Shown here piece by piece: positions 5,729-12,725 of a stretch of DNA of 22,735 nucleotides. The notes under the pieces are model-generated. The model had not been told where the DNA came from and did no database searches. It was given only the letters and a program-made list of their open reading frames with translations. Every line of letters begins with the position of its first letter. Position 1 is the stretch's first letter. Both the position numbers and the translations under genes were made by a program. The stretch comes from Pseudomonadota bacterium (GTDB taxonomy: Bacteria > Pseudomonadota > Alphaproteobacteria > Rhizobiales > Devosiaceae): positions 1 through 22,735 of the forward strand of contig JAEWCE010000117.1 in the NCBI GenBank assembly GCA_023390785.1. The letters run 5' to 3'.

Positions 5729-8113
5729 TCATCGCCCCGCTCCAAAAAAGCTCCGCGCCGCCGTCGCCATGGCCACGGCATCGATACCGAAATGCCGGTA
5801 GAGGTCGGGCACCGTGCCGGTCTGTCCGAAATGCTCGACGCCGAGCGAGATCGTGCGGTGGCCGCGCACGCCGCCGATCCAGCTCAGCGTCGCCGGATGT
5901 CCGTCGATCGCCGTCACCAGCCCGGCGTGCCGCGGCAGCTCCGCCAGCAGCGTCTCGATGTGCGAGCTCGCCGCCGCATCGCCCTGCCGCCGCCCGCGCT
6001 GCGCCCCGTGCCAGCCGGCATTGAGCCGGTCCGCCGAGGTCACCGCCAGCACCGCGATATTGCTGCCGTCGCTGCCGAGCTTGCCGGCCGCCTCGATCGC
6101 CTCGCTCGCCAGCACGCCCTGGTAGACGATGGCCACCTCGCACTGCGGCGTCGGCGGCCGCAGCCAGTAGCCGCCGCGGATGATGCCGTCGCGCAGCGTC
6201 GCGTCGACCTTGCGCGGCACCTGCTCGATGGCCCGCGTGCTGAGCCTGAGATAGACCGAGCCGCCCGACACGTCGCGCGGCCATGCGGCGAGGTCGGCCC
6301 GCGCGGCGCCGTCGCGCTGCATGTAGTCGAAGGCCCAGTCGATGATCACCGCAAGCTCGTCGGCAAAGGCCGGCTCGAACGCCGCCAGCCCGTCCTGCGC
6401 CATGCCGATCAGCGGCGACCCGATCGATTGGTGCGCTCCGCCTTCGCCGGCCAGCGATACGCCCGATGGCGTGCCCACCAGCAGGAAGCGCGCGTCCTGG
6501 TAGCAGGCATAGTTCAGCGCATCGAGGCCGCGCGCGATGAACGGATCGTACAGCGTGCCGATCGGCAGCAACCGCTCGCCGAACAGCGAATGGCTGAGCC
6601 CGGCGGCGCCCAGCAGCAGCATCAGGTTCATCTCGGCGATGCCCAGCTCGATGTGCTGTCCGGCCGGCGAGAACTGCCATTTCTGCGCGCTCGGAATGCG
6701 TTCGGCCTGGAACACATCGGCCTGCTCGCGGCGCGCGAATAGGTGCCTCCGGTTGACCCAACTGCCGAGGTTGGTCGAGACCGTCACGTCCGGCGACGTG
6801 GTGACGATACGTGCCGCGAGCTCGCTGTCCGTCTTGGCGATGCCGTCGAGGATCCGGCCGAACGCCGCCTGCGTCGAGGTCGGCGCGCTGTCGAGCGCCA
6901 CCGGCCCGATCCCGGGCACGGTGGGCGAGGTCAGCCGTCGCGCCACCGGCGCGTTGAACGGCACGCTCGCAAGGAACGACTCCAGCTCCGCCGGGCTGGG
7001 CTCGAGTCCTTCGAAGCGGTCCCATTCGTGCCCCGGCCGGATGTGCAGCGCCGCGCGCAATTGCTCGATCTGCGCGCCGGTCATCTGCCCGGCATGGTTG
7101 TCCTTGTGCCCGGCGAGCGGCGTGCCCCAGCCCTTGACCGTATAAGCGATGAACGCCGTCGGCCGGTCGTCGGTCACGCTTTCGAAGGTTTCGAGCAGTG
7201 TCTCGGTACAATGGCCGCCGAGGTTGGCCATCAGCGCCGCCAGCTCCTCGTCGCTGCGCCGCTCGAGCAGGGCGCTGACCTCGCCCTGGTCGCCGATCTC
7301 GTCCGCGAGCCGCGCCCGCCACGCCGCGCCGCCGCGGAACATCAGCGCCGAATAGACGTCGTTGGGGCAGCGGTCGATCCATGCCTTGAGCCGCTCGCCG
7401 CCCGGCTCGGCGAAGGCCGTCCGCTGCAGCGCGCCGTACTTCAATGTAACCACGTTCCAGTTAAACGCCCGGAACACCGCCTCGATGCGTTCGTAGAGGC
7501 CCTCGCGCACCACTCCGTCGAGGCTCTGCCGGTTGTAGTCGATCACCCACCAGGTGTTGCGCAGCCCGTGCTTCCAGCCTTCCAGCAGGCATTCATAGAC
7601 GTTGCCTTCGTCGAGTTCGGCGTCGCCCACCAGCGCCACCATGCGGCCCTCGGGCCGGTCGGTGCGTGCCCAGCGCTTGGCCCGCACATAGTCCTGCACC
7701 AGCGAGGCAAACGCGGTGAACGCCACCCCCAGCCCCACCGAGCCGGTGGAAATATCGACGTCGTCGCTGTCCTTGGTGCGCGACGGATATGACTGCGCAC
7801 CGCCATAGCCGCGGAAGCGCTCGAGCTGGTCGCGCGTCTGCCTGCCGAGCAAATACTGGATGGCATGGAACACCGGCGCCGCGTGCGGCTTCACCGCCAC
7901 CCGGTCCTCCGGCCGCAGCACGGCGAAATACAGCACCGACAGGATCGCCGCCATCGAGGCCGACGACGCCTGGTGTCCGCCCACCTTCACCCCGTCGACA
8001 TTGGGACGGATGTGGTTGGCGTGGTGGATCGTCCAGCTCGACAGCCACAGGGCTTTGCGCGTCAGCGCGTCGAGCAGCGCGATTCGGTTCGTCGGGCTTC
8101 CCCCTCCATGCAT
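5729..8113 (-). CDS. AceE/MdeB-like 2-oxoacid dehydrogenase E1 (homodimeric, thiamine diphosphate-dependent)
   Basis: This is a thiamine-diphosphate enzyme of the homodimeric pyruvate dehydrogenase E1/transketolase superfamily, 794 residues (E. coli AceE is about 887). AceE-like blocks are GGHQASSASM (45-54), DISTGSVGLG (120-129), the cofactor/magnesium motif GDAELDEGN (163-171) with Asn at 194, HIELGIAEMN (equivalent of the catalytic Glu region), AGEGGAHQSIGSP, and the C-terminal SLGVEHFGQTG...LYRHFGID. The motif is GDA where most relatives have GDG. The start is the ATG at 8113, with AGGAGGGAG about 7 bases upstream; a TTG 9 codons earlier is less likely. The nearest functional model is MdeB of Pseudomonas putida, proposed as a 2-oxobutyrate dehydrogenase E1, which also lies opposite an Lrp-type regulator. 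No E2 or E3 gene is adjacent, so it must borrow them or act differently. Automated pipelines may call it transketolase. Confidence 0.85.
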   Translation of the reverse strand: MHGGGSPTNRIALLDALTRKALWLSSWTIHHANHIRPNVDGVKVGGHQASSASMAAILSVLYFAVLRPEDRVAVKPHAAPVFHAIQYLLGRQTRDQLERFRGYGGAQSYPSRTKDSDDVDISTGSVGLGVAFTAFASLVQDYVRAKRWARTDRPEGRMVALVGDAELDEGNVYECLLEGWKHGLRNTWWVIDYNRQSLDGVVREGLYERIEAVFRAFNWNVVTLKYGALQRTAFAEPGGERLKAWIDRCPNDVYSALMFRGGAAWRARLADEIGDQGEVSALLERRSDEELAALMANLGGHCTETLLETFESVTDDRPTAFIAYTVKGWGTPLAGHKDNHAGQMTGAQIEQLRAALHIRPGHEWDRFEGLEPSPAELESFLASVPFNAPVARRLTSPTVPGIGPVALDSAPTSTQAAFGRILDGIAKTDSELAARIVTTSPDVTVSTNLGSWVNRRHLFARREQADVFQAERIPSAQKWQFSPAGQHIELGIAEMNLMLLLGAAGLSHSLFGERLLPIGTLYDPFIARGLDALNYACYQDARFLLVGTPSGVSLAGEGGAHQSIGSPLIGMAQDGLAAFEPAFADELAVIIDWAFDYMQRDGAARADLAAWPRDVSGGSVYLRLSTRAIEQVPRKVDATLRDGIIRGGYWLRPPTPQCEVAIVYQGVLASEAIEAAGKLGSDGSNIAVLAVTSADRLNAGWHGAQRGRRQGDAAASSHIETLLAELPRHAGLVTAIDGHPATLSWIGGVRGHRTISLGVEHFGQTGTVPDLYRHFGIDAVAMATAARSFFGAGR

Positions 8114-8133
8114 CGCCGTCTCCCTCCTCTGAG

Positions 8134-8141
8134 GTTGCAAC
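8134..8141. promoter_or_regulatory. Small palindrome in the divergent mdeB-like/Lrp spacer
   Basis: The 70-base spacer between the two divergent starts contains GTTGCAAC, a perfect 8-bp palindrome, immediately upstream of the ribosome-binding site of the E1 gene. Lrp-family proteins usually control the gene opposite them through degenerate dyads, so this is a candidate site. An 8-bp palindrome can arise by chance and I see no clear promoter boxes. Confidence 0.22.
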
Positions 8142-8183
8142 TCTGCGCTGGTTCGAAAGGTGATTTCAGCCTATTTTGCCTGC

Positions 8184-8705
8184 ATGGACCGCAAGACACG
8201 CAAGACTCGGCCAGAATCCACCAAAAAACCGGCAGAATCTGCCAAGTTCACGCTGACTGGTATCGACCGTCGCATTCTCGGCGTCATGCAGCTCGACGGC
8301 CGAATGACGATACAGGCCATCGCCGACCGCGTTGGCCTCTCGCCGTCGCCCTGCCTGCGCCGCATCCGGCGCATGGAGGAGGCCGGCATCATCACCGCTT
8401 ATTCCATCACGCTCGACCAGCGCGCGGTGGGGCTGCCGGTCTCGGTGTTCGTCTCGATCAAGCTCGAGCGCCAGCGTGCCGGCGAGCTCGACCGCTTCGC
8501 CGACGCCATCGCCGGCTGGCCCGAGGTGATGGAGTGCTATTTGATGACGGGCCAGTTCGACTATCTGCTGCGCGTCGTATGTGCCGATCTCGGCGCCTAC
8601 GAGGCGTTCCTGCGCGACAAGCTGACCCAGGTCGACGGCGTCGGCTCGATCGAATCGAGCTTCGCCCTCGGCCAGGTCAAATATTCGCGGGCGCTGCCGC
8701 TCTGA
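8184..8705 (+). CDS. Lrp/AsnC-family transcriptional regulator
   Basis: This is a DNA-binding regulator that usually responds to amino acids or 2-oxoacids, 173 residues from the ATG at 8184. A GTG at 8160 would add 8 residues but sits directly on the only purine-rich stretch; neither start has a well-spaced Shine-Dalgarno. The N-terminal 26 residues are basic and Ser/Thr-rich. The helix-turn-helix occupies about 27-72 (IDRRILGVMQLDGRMTIQA, then LSPSPCLRRIRRMEEAGII). The RAM ligand-binding domain is at about 87-165, with TGQFDYLLRV at 122-131 corresponding to the conserved effector-binding turn. It is divergent from the AceE/MdeB-like gene, like MdeR and its target, so control of that gene and of itself is the simplest inference. 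Confidence 0.92.
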   Translation: MDRKTRKTRPESTKKPAESAKFTLTGIDRRILGVMQLDGRMTIQAIADRVGLSPSPCLRRIRRMEEAGIITAYSITLDQRAVGLPVSVFVSIKLERQRAGELDRFADAIAGWPEVMECYLMTGQFDYLLRVVCADLGAYEAFLRDKLTQVDGVGSIESSFALGQVKYSRALPL

Positions 8706-8719
8706 TCGGGAGCGCCCGC
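8687..8719. terminator. Inverted repeat between convergent Lrp and GH2 genes
   Basis: A 9-bp perfect stem (GCGGGCGCT 8687-8695, complement 8711-8719) with a 15-base loop spans the stop codon of the Lrp gene and lies 23 bases beyond the stop of the converging GH2 gene. It can act as a hairpin in both transcripts. No T-run accompanies it on either strand, so it is only a moderate candidate for a bidirectional terminator. Confidence 0.4.
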
Positions 8720-8741
8720 CGATGACCGGTCCGCTTCGCGG

Positions 8742-10592
8742 CTACACCACCACCTGGCCATAGGTCACGCGCAGCGCGCGCTGCCGCGCAATATCGAGCG
8801 ATTCGCTCGGCACGGCATTGCTCGGCCGCATGATGATGTCGCGCAGCCGTTCGATCGGTAGCTTGGGCTGGCGGTTCTCGTCGTAGAGCCCGTTGGTTTC
8901 CTGCAGCGTGTCGGTGAGTTGGGTGTAGCAGAAGCCGGCAAGGTCGGTGCTTTCATAGATGCCGTCGAAGAGCTGCTTGATCATCGCCAGATATTCCTCG
9001 TCGCTCTGCGCCGTAGCGTAGCCGAACCAGGCCTCGCCGCTCTTGGGGTGCATCGACAGGCCGCCGAATTCGGTCAGCATCACCGGCTGGCCGCGCCGGT
9101 CTTCCGGCCTCAGCAGCAGTCGCTTGCGCGTCGGCCGCATCTCGGTCAGCGTCTTTTCGATCGCCTCCTTGCTGCCGTAGCGTTCATCGATATGCGCCTT
9201 GAACTGCGTGTAGTCGTGCAGCCCCCAGATATCGGAGATGGTGTGCTCCCAGCCCTCGTTGGAGACCACCGGGCGGGTCGGGTCGATCGCCTTGGTCAGA
9301 TAATAGAGCGACGTTGCAAAATCCTGCTGGTCGCGCCGCAAGGCGATATCGGTCACGCCCCAGCTTTCGTTGATCGGTACCCAGGTCACGATGCACGGGT
9401 GGCTGCGGTCGCGCTTCACCGCGCTCAGCCATTCGCGCGTCAGCCGGTCGACCGCCTGCGCGTTGTACTCGTAGGCATTGGCGATCTCGCCCCACACCAT
9501 CAGCCCCAGATGGTCGGCCCAATAGAGGAAGCGCGGATCCTCGATCTTCTGGTGGATGCGCACGGCGTTGAAGCCGAGGCTCTTGATCAGCTCGACTTCC
9601 TGCTTCAGCGCCTCCGGGCTTGGCGCCGCCAGGTGCGATTTCGGCCAATAGCCCTGCTCCAGCACTGAACGCACGAACATCGGCCGGTCGTTGAGCAGGA
9701 AGCGCCCATTTGCGATGCCGACGCTCCTGAGGCCGAAATAACTCTCCACAGTGTCGACCGGCTTGGCGTCGGCGCCCAGCAGCGTCACCGTCACGTCGAT
9801 GAGGTTGGGCTTGTCCGGAGTCCAGTGCAGATCGCCACGGTTGACGCCGTTCTGCGCCGCTGCGATCACCACCCGCGTGTCGACGACATTGCCGGCGACG
9901 CGAACGCTCTGCTCGGCCAGCACCTCGCCATTGCGGCCGAGGCGGATGTGCAGGAACCCGGCATAGGCCTGGTTCAGCGTTGCCTCGATCCGCACGCTGC
10001 CATCGGCCAGCTCGGGCGTGAGCTGCAGTTCGGCGATGTAGGTCTCGGGCACCGGCTCCAGCCATACGGTCTGCCAGATGCCCGAGGTGCGGTTGTACCA
10101 GATGGCGTGCGGCTTCTCCTGCCAGTCCTGCTTGCCGCGAGGCTGCGTCACATCGGTCGGCTGGTCCTCGGCACGCACCACCACCACCTGCTCGCCCGAG
10201 GGGTCGAGATTGGCGGTGATATCGGCCGAGAACGGCGTGTGTCCGCCCTCGTGCTCGGCCACCAGGGAGCCGTTCACCCATACCTTGGCCCGGTAGTCGA
10301 CGGCGCCGAAATGCAGCAGCAGGCGTTGCCCCGCCACGGCCTTGGCCGAGAAATTGCGCCGGTACCACAGCACCGGGTGAAAGCCCGTCTCGCCAATTCC
10401 CGACAGTTCCGATTCGGGCGGGAAGGGCACGGTGATCTGCCGGCTGAAGCGCGCGGCATCGTCCTGCCAGCGTTCGGCGATGCCAGTGTCGGCATCGTCA
10501 TGGGCGAACCCCCAGCTCCCGTTGAGATCGGTCCATTGCGCGCGAGTGACCCGCGGCCGCGGATGCAGAACGCCTTCGGGAGTAGTCGTCAT
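8742..10592 (-). CDS. Glycoside hydrolase family 2 (beta-galactosidase/beta-glucuronidase type)
   Basis: This enzyme removes a non-reducing terminal sugar, probably in the cytoplasm: 616 residues and no signal peptide. The N-terminal jelly-roll sugar-binding domain is at about 14-180 (TDLNGSWGFAHDD, VDYRAKVWVNGSLVAEHEGGHTPF without a break beyond 20 residues), an immunoglobulin-like domain at about 185-288, and the TIM barrel from about 290. The acid/base is E409 in INESWG and the nucleophile E508 in LTEFGG. The size fits the short three-domain GH2 form, not the 1000-residue LacZ. The ATG at 10592 has GAGGA just upstream; an upstream in-frame start 20 residues earlier lacks family homology. 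Being next to arabinofuranosidases, it may act on beta-galactose, glucuronate or arabinopyranose caps of arabinogalactan; the family spans these and the substrate is not resolved. Confidence 0.9.
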   Translation of the reverse strand: MTTTPEGVLHPRPRVTRAQWTDLNGSWGFAHDDADTGIAERWQDDAARFSRQITVPFPPESELSGIGETGFHPVLWYRRNFSAKAVAGQRLLLHFGAVDYRAKVWVNGSLVAEHEGGHTPFSADITANLDPSGEQVVVVRAEDQPTDVTQPRGKQDWQEKPHAIWYNRTSGIWQTVWLEPVPETYIAELQLTPELADGSVRIEATLNQAYAGFLHIRLGRNGEVLAEQSVRVAGNVVDTRVVIAAAQNGVNRGDLHWTPDKPNLIDVTVTLLGADAKPVDTVESYFGLRSVGIANGRFLLNDRPMFVRSVLEQGYWPKSHLAAPSPEALKQEVELIKSLGFNAVRIHQKIEDPRFLYWADHLGLMVWGEIANAYEYNAQAVDRLTREWLSAVKRDRSHPCIVTWVPINESWGVTDIALRRDQQDFATSLYYLTKAIDPTRPVVSNEGWEHTISDIWGLHDYTQFKAHIDERYGSKEAIEKTLTEMRPTRKRLLLRPEDRRGQPVMLTEFGGLSMHPKSGEAWFGYATAQSDEEYLAMIKQLFDGIYESTDLAGFCYTQLTDTLQETNGLYDENRQPKLPIERLRDIIMRPSNAVPSESLDIARQRALRVTYGQVVV

Positions 10593-10657
10593 CTTGTCCT
10601 CATGGTTCGCCGCGGTCTGCGCCGCCGGCCCTGTTGTGCAGCACTGCCGCAATAGCA

Positions 10658-10695
10658 GGGATCGGGTGGCGCCAGAAGCAGCGCCATCCGATCCC
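10658..10695 (-). terminator. Long hairpin in the GH51-GH2 gap
   Basis: A 15-bp stem with a single G-U type mismatch pairs GGGATCGGGTGGCGC (10658-10672) with 10681-10695 around an 8-base loop. It is the third and strongest of three consecutive hairpins met by RNA polymerase after leaving the GH51 gene on the minus strand. No U-run follows. It may be a terminator, a processing site or a stabiliser that lowers GH2 expression relative to GH51. Confidence 0.5.
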
Positions 10696-10702
10696 GCTGA
10701 AG

Positions 10703-10723
10703 CCCGGCAGTCACAATGCCGGG
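10703..10723 (-). other. Second hairpin of the GH51-GH2 gap
   Basis: A 7-bp perfect stem (CCCGGCA 10703-10709, complement 10717-10723) with a 7-base loop sits between the two longer hairpins of the same gap. Its regular spacing relative to the others suggests one composite structural element. Confidence 0.35.
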
Positions 10724-10725
10724 GA

Positions 10726-10751
10726 CCCGCCGAGGGGAGTGGCTCGGCGGG
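10726..10751 (-). terminator. First hairpin after the GH51 stop codon
   Basis: A 9-bp perfect stem (CCCGCCGAG 10726-10734, complement 10743-10751) with an 8-base loop starts 7 bases after the GH51 stop codon on the transcribed strand. A short pyrimidine run precedes it but no U-tract follows. It is a candidate attenuator or 3'-end stabiliser. Confidence 0.45.
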
Positions 10752-10758
10752 GAAAGCC

Positions 10759-12273
10759 CTAGCTCAACTGCACCCGGATCATCTGATACGAATAGGGCGG
10801 CAACTTGCCGCTCAGCGTGCCGCCGTCCACGGTCACGCCGCTGCCCGCTCTGGGCGTCACGGCGTTCTGGTCCTTGAGCGTATTGGCCACCTTGAGGTCG
10901 GCATGCGTCATCACCTGGTGGTCGATGACCCGCGCCGTGCCGAAGCCCTTGAGATCGATGCTGAGCTCCAGCGCCTCGCTCGCATGCCGGTTGACCGCAA
11001 AGAAGCTGATGGTCTTGCCGGCTCCGTCGTGTACCGCCGAGATGTCGAGATACGGCACGTTATCGGCGATGTCGGCGTCGTAGCCGGCGCATTCGACACC
11101 CAGGTTCAGCGCCGTGCCGCGTCCGAAGATCGAGGCGAAGTAGTAGGGATAGTAGATGGTCTGCTTCCACGCCGGCCCGCCCGGCTCTGTCATGATCGGC
11201 GCGATGACGTTGACCAATTGCGCGATGCAGGCGATGCGCACCACGTCCGAGCGGCGGATGAAGGTGTTGAGGATGCAGCCGACCTGCAGCACGTCCTCGA
11301 AATTGTAGGCGTCCTCGAGCAGCCGCGGCGCATGCGGCCAGCCATTGTTGCCGTCCAGCACCGCACGGTCGGCGGCGTTCGAATGGTACCACACGTTCCA
11401 TTCGTCGAACGAAATGGTGACCTGCTTCTTGCTCCGCTTCTTGGCCTTCACGAAGTCGATGGTCGAGGCGACGGTGCGGATGTAGCGGTCGAGCTTTTCG
11501 TTCAGCGCCAGGTAGTTGGCGGTGTGGTTGCTGCGGTTGGCGAAATACATGTGCAGCGAAATGTGGTCGACCGAATCATAGGTGTGCTCCAGCACCACCC
11601 GTTCCCACTCGGGATAGGTCGGCATGTCCGAATTGGACGAGCCGCACACCACCAGCTCCAGCGACTTGTCGAAAGCGCGCAGCGTCTTGGCGGTCTCGTT
11701 GGCGAGCCGGCCGTATTCATCGGCCGTCTTGTGGCCGACCTGCCAAGGGCCGTCCATCTCGTTGCCGAGGCACCAGAGCTTGACGTCGAACGGCTCGGCC
11801 CGGCCGTTCTTCTTGCGCAAATCGCCCCAGTACGAGCCCACCGGCCCGTTGACGTATTCGACGAACTTGCGCGCCTCGTCGAGGCCGCGCGAGCCGAGGT
11901 TGATGGCGAGCATCATCTTGGTGCCGACCGTGTCGCACCACTTGGCGAATTCGTGTACGCCGACGGCGTTCGAATCGGAGGTATGCCAGGCGAGGTCGAG
12001 CCGCGTCGGGCGCTGCTCCACCGGGCCGACGCCGTCTTCCCAATTGTACGCCGAAACGAAATTGCCGCCCGGGTAGCGGACATACGGAATCTTGAGATCG
12101 CGCACGAGCTGGGCGACGTCGCCGCGCATCCCGTTCGCGTCGGCGGTCTTGTGCCCGGGCTCGTGGATGCCGGTGTAAATGGCGCGACCGAGGTGCTCGA
12201 GGAAGGCGCTGTAGAGCCTGTCGTCGATCTCCGACACAGTAAAATCCCGGTGCGCCGTGACCGTGGCACGCAT
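10759..12273 (-). CDS. Alpha-L-arabinofuranosidase, glycoside hydrolase family 51
   Basis: This retaining exo-enzyme hydrolyses alpha-L-arabinofuranosyl residues from arabinan, arabinoxylan or arabinogalactan oligosaccharides. It has 504 residues, typical of GH51 and, from the absence of a signal peptide, cytoplasmic. Visible family motifs are LEHLGRAIYTGIHEPGH near the N-terminus, RYPGGNFVSAYNWEDGVGP (66-84), acid/base E172 in CLGNEMDGPWQ and nucleophile E291 in SFDEWNVWYH. The spacing of the two glutamates (119 residues) matches characterised GH51 enzymes. The C-terminal beta-sandwich closes the protein. The ATG at 12273 has a strong GGGAGG 7 bases upstream; a start 13 residues earlier would place that site inside the gene. 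It is first in the minus-strand GH51-GH2 unit and divergent from the sugar importer operon. Confidence 0.96.
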   Translation of the reverse strand: MRATVTAHRDFTVSEIDDRLYSAFLEHLGRAIYTGIHEPGHKTADANGMRGDVAQLVRDLKIPYVRYPGGNFVSAYNWEDGVGPVEQRPTRLDLAWHTSDSNAVGVHEFAKWCDTVGTKMMLAINLGSRGLDEARKFVEYVNGPVGSYWGDLRKKNGRAEPFDVKLWCLGNEMDGPWQVGHKTADEYGRLANETAKTLRAFDKSLELVVCGSSNSDMPTYPEWERVVLEHTYDSVDHISLHMYFANRSNHTANYLALNEKLDRYIRTVASTIDFVKAKKRSKKQVTISFDEWNVWYHSNAADRAVLDGNNGWPHAPRLLEDAYNFEDVLQVGCILNTFIRRSDVVRIACIAQLVNVIAPIMTEPGGPAWKQTIYYPYYFASIFGRGTALNLGVECAGYDADIADNVPYLDISAVHDGAGKTISFFAVNRHASEALELSIDLKGFGTARVIDHQVMTHADLKVANTLKDQNAVTPRAGSGVTVDGGTLSGKLPPYSYQMIRVQLS

Positions 12274-12321
12274 GAGTTGACCTCCCTGAGAACCCGACTT
12301 CTTGATGCACATCGGGTTATG

Positions 12322-12358
12322 CGGTCTATTCTGACCGGATTGCGCCCCGCCTCGTCAA
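12322..12358 (-). promoter_or_regulatory. Possible GH51 promoter with overlapping inverted repeat
   Basis: On the minus strand TTGACG (12358-12353) could be a -35 box, followed after 19 bases by CAGAAT (12333-12328, four of six consensus bases). The inverted repeat CGGTC-N6-GACCG (12322-12337) covers the putative -10, as expected for a repressor site. The spacer is longer than ideal, so this is tentative. Confidence 0.3.
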
Positions 12359-12450
12359 GCGGGATTCGGAGATTGCCCTCGTCACTCGGACAGGACCGCT
12401 GACCTATCGCGCGGTCCCACGTGCCAGACCGCGTCGGATACCCCGGAGGC

Positions 12451-12466
12451 CCCTGAGCGCTCAGGG
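12451..12466. repeat. 16-bp perfect palindrome
   Basis: CCCTGAGCGCTCAGGG is self-complementary over all 16 bases. It is located centrally in the divergent control region, about 180 bases from each start codon. It could be an operator for a dimeric regulator such as the LacI protein encoded at 19912-20967 (LacI operators are usually centred on CG or GC), or a short hairpin in an untranslated leader. Confidence 0.4.
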
Positions 12467-12568
12467 CTCTCCCACGATCCCGATGCCGCTGTCGCACGTG
12501 ATTCCGCTACGAAGCGGGTTCGAGGCCGGCGGGTTCGTATCGGGGTCATTGAAGCACAACCGAAGTGC

Positions 12569-12626
12569 ACCGAATTAGTCGATCCACAATTCCGGTATTG
12601 ATCGATATTTTGGATGTGCTTATGGT
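12569..12626 (+). promoter_or_regulatory. Probable promoter and operator of the sugar importer operon
   Basis: TTGATC (12598-12603) and TATGGT (12621-12626) form a sigma-70-like pair separated by exactly 17 bases, each matching four of six consensus bases, in the most A+T-rich part of the gap. Transcription would begin near 12633, leaving a leader of about 90 bases. The dyad CAATTCCGGTATTG (12587-12600; six of seven pairs) overlaps the -35 box, and ACCGAATT (12569-12576) with AATTCCGGT (12588-12596) forms a wider inverted repeat. This is a sensible place for a repressor. Confidence 0.45.
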
Positions 12627-12725
12627 TCGTACCTGAGCGGATCATGGGCTGGAGGATGGCCCGCCGCCAATCCCGGTCGAGTGCCGCCAAAAGGACAGCC
12701 GGGAATCAACAATGGGAGGATTGCA

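Larger units (their letters stand above)
12274..12725. promoter_or_regulatory. Divergent control region between GH51 and sugar importer operon
   Basis: This is a 452-base gap without a convincing gene. A 102-codon frame on the minus strand has no family resemblance and no good start signal. The region must contain promoters for both the arabinofuranosidase unit and the importer operon. Three dyads are listed separately (12322-12337, 12451-12466, 12587-12600). Its A+T content rises sharply near 12570-12630, in contrast with the rest of the window. Confidence 0.75.

Noticed and set aside
5458..5781. N-terminal extension of the family 5 binding protein by 108 residues
   Set aside because: It would bury the Sec signal peptide inside the protein and translate the hairpin repeat. 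A good ribosome-binding site sits before the internal ATG.
5457..5801. 114-codon plus-strand frame over the intergenic hairpin cluster
   Set aside because: It reads through the repeat region and into the antisense of the E1 gene. The composition is low complexity and no ribosome-binding site is visible.
5454..7382. 642-codon minus-strand frame overlapping the E1 gene
   Set aside because: It is a different reading frame of the AceE/MdeB-like gene, Arg/Ala/Gly-rich, without domain motifs. It continues through the non-coding hairpin region.
10593..10652. N-terminal extension of the GH2 protein by 20 residues
   Set aside because: The extension (MRQCCTTGPAAQTAANHEDK) has no signal-peptide character. 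The downstream ATG has the better-placed GAGGA.
12382..12690. 102-codon minus-strand frame in the divergent control region
   Set aside because: No recognisable family, no Shine-Dalgarno, and it crosses the proposed importer promoter. It would leave no room for the regulatory sites seen there.
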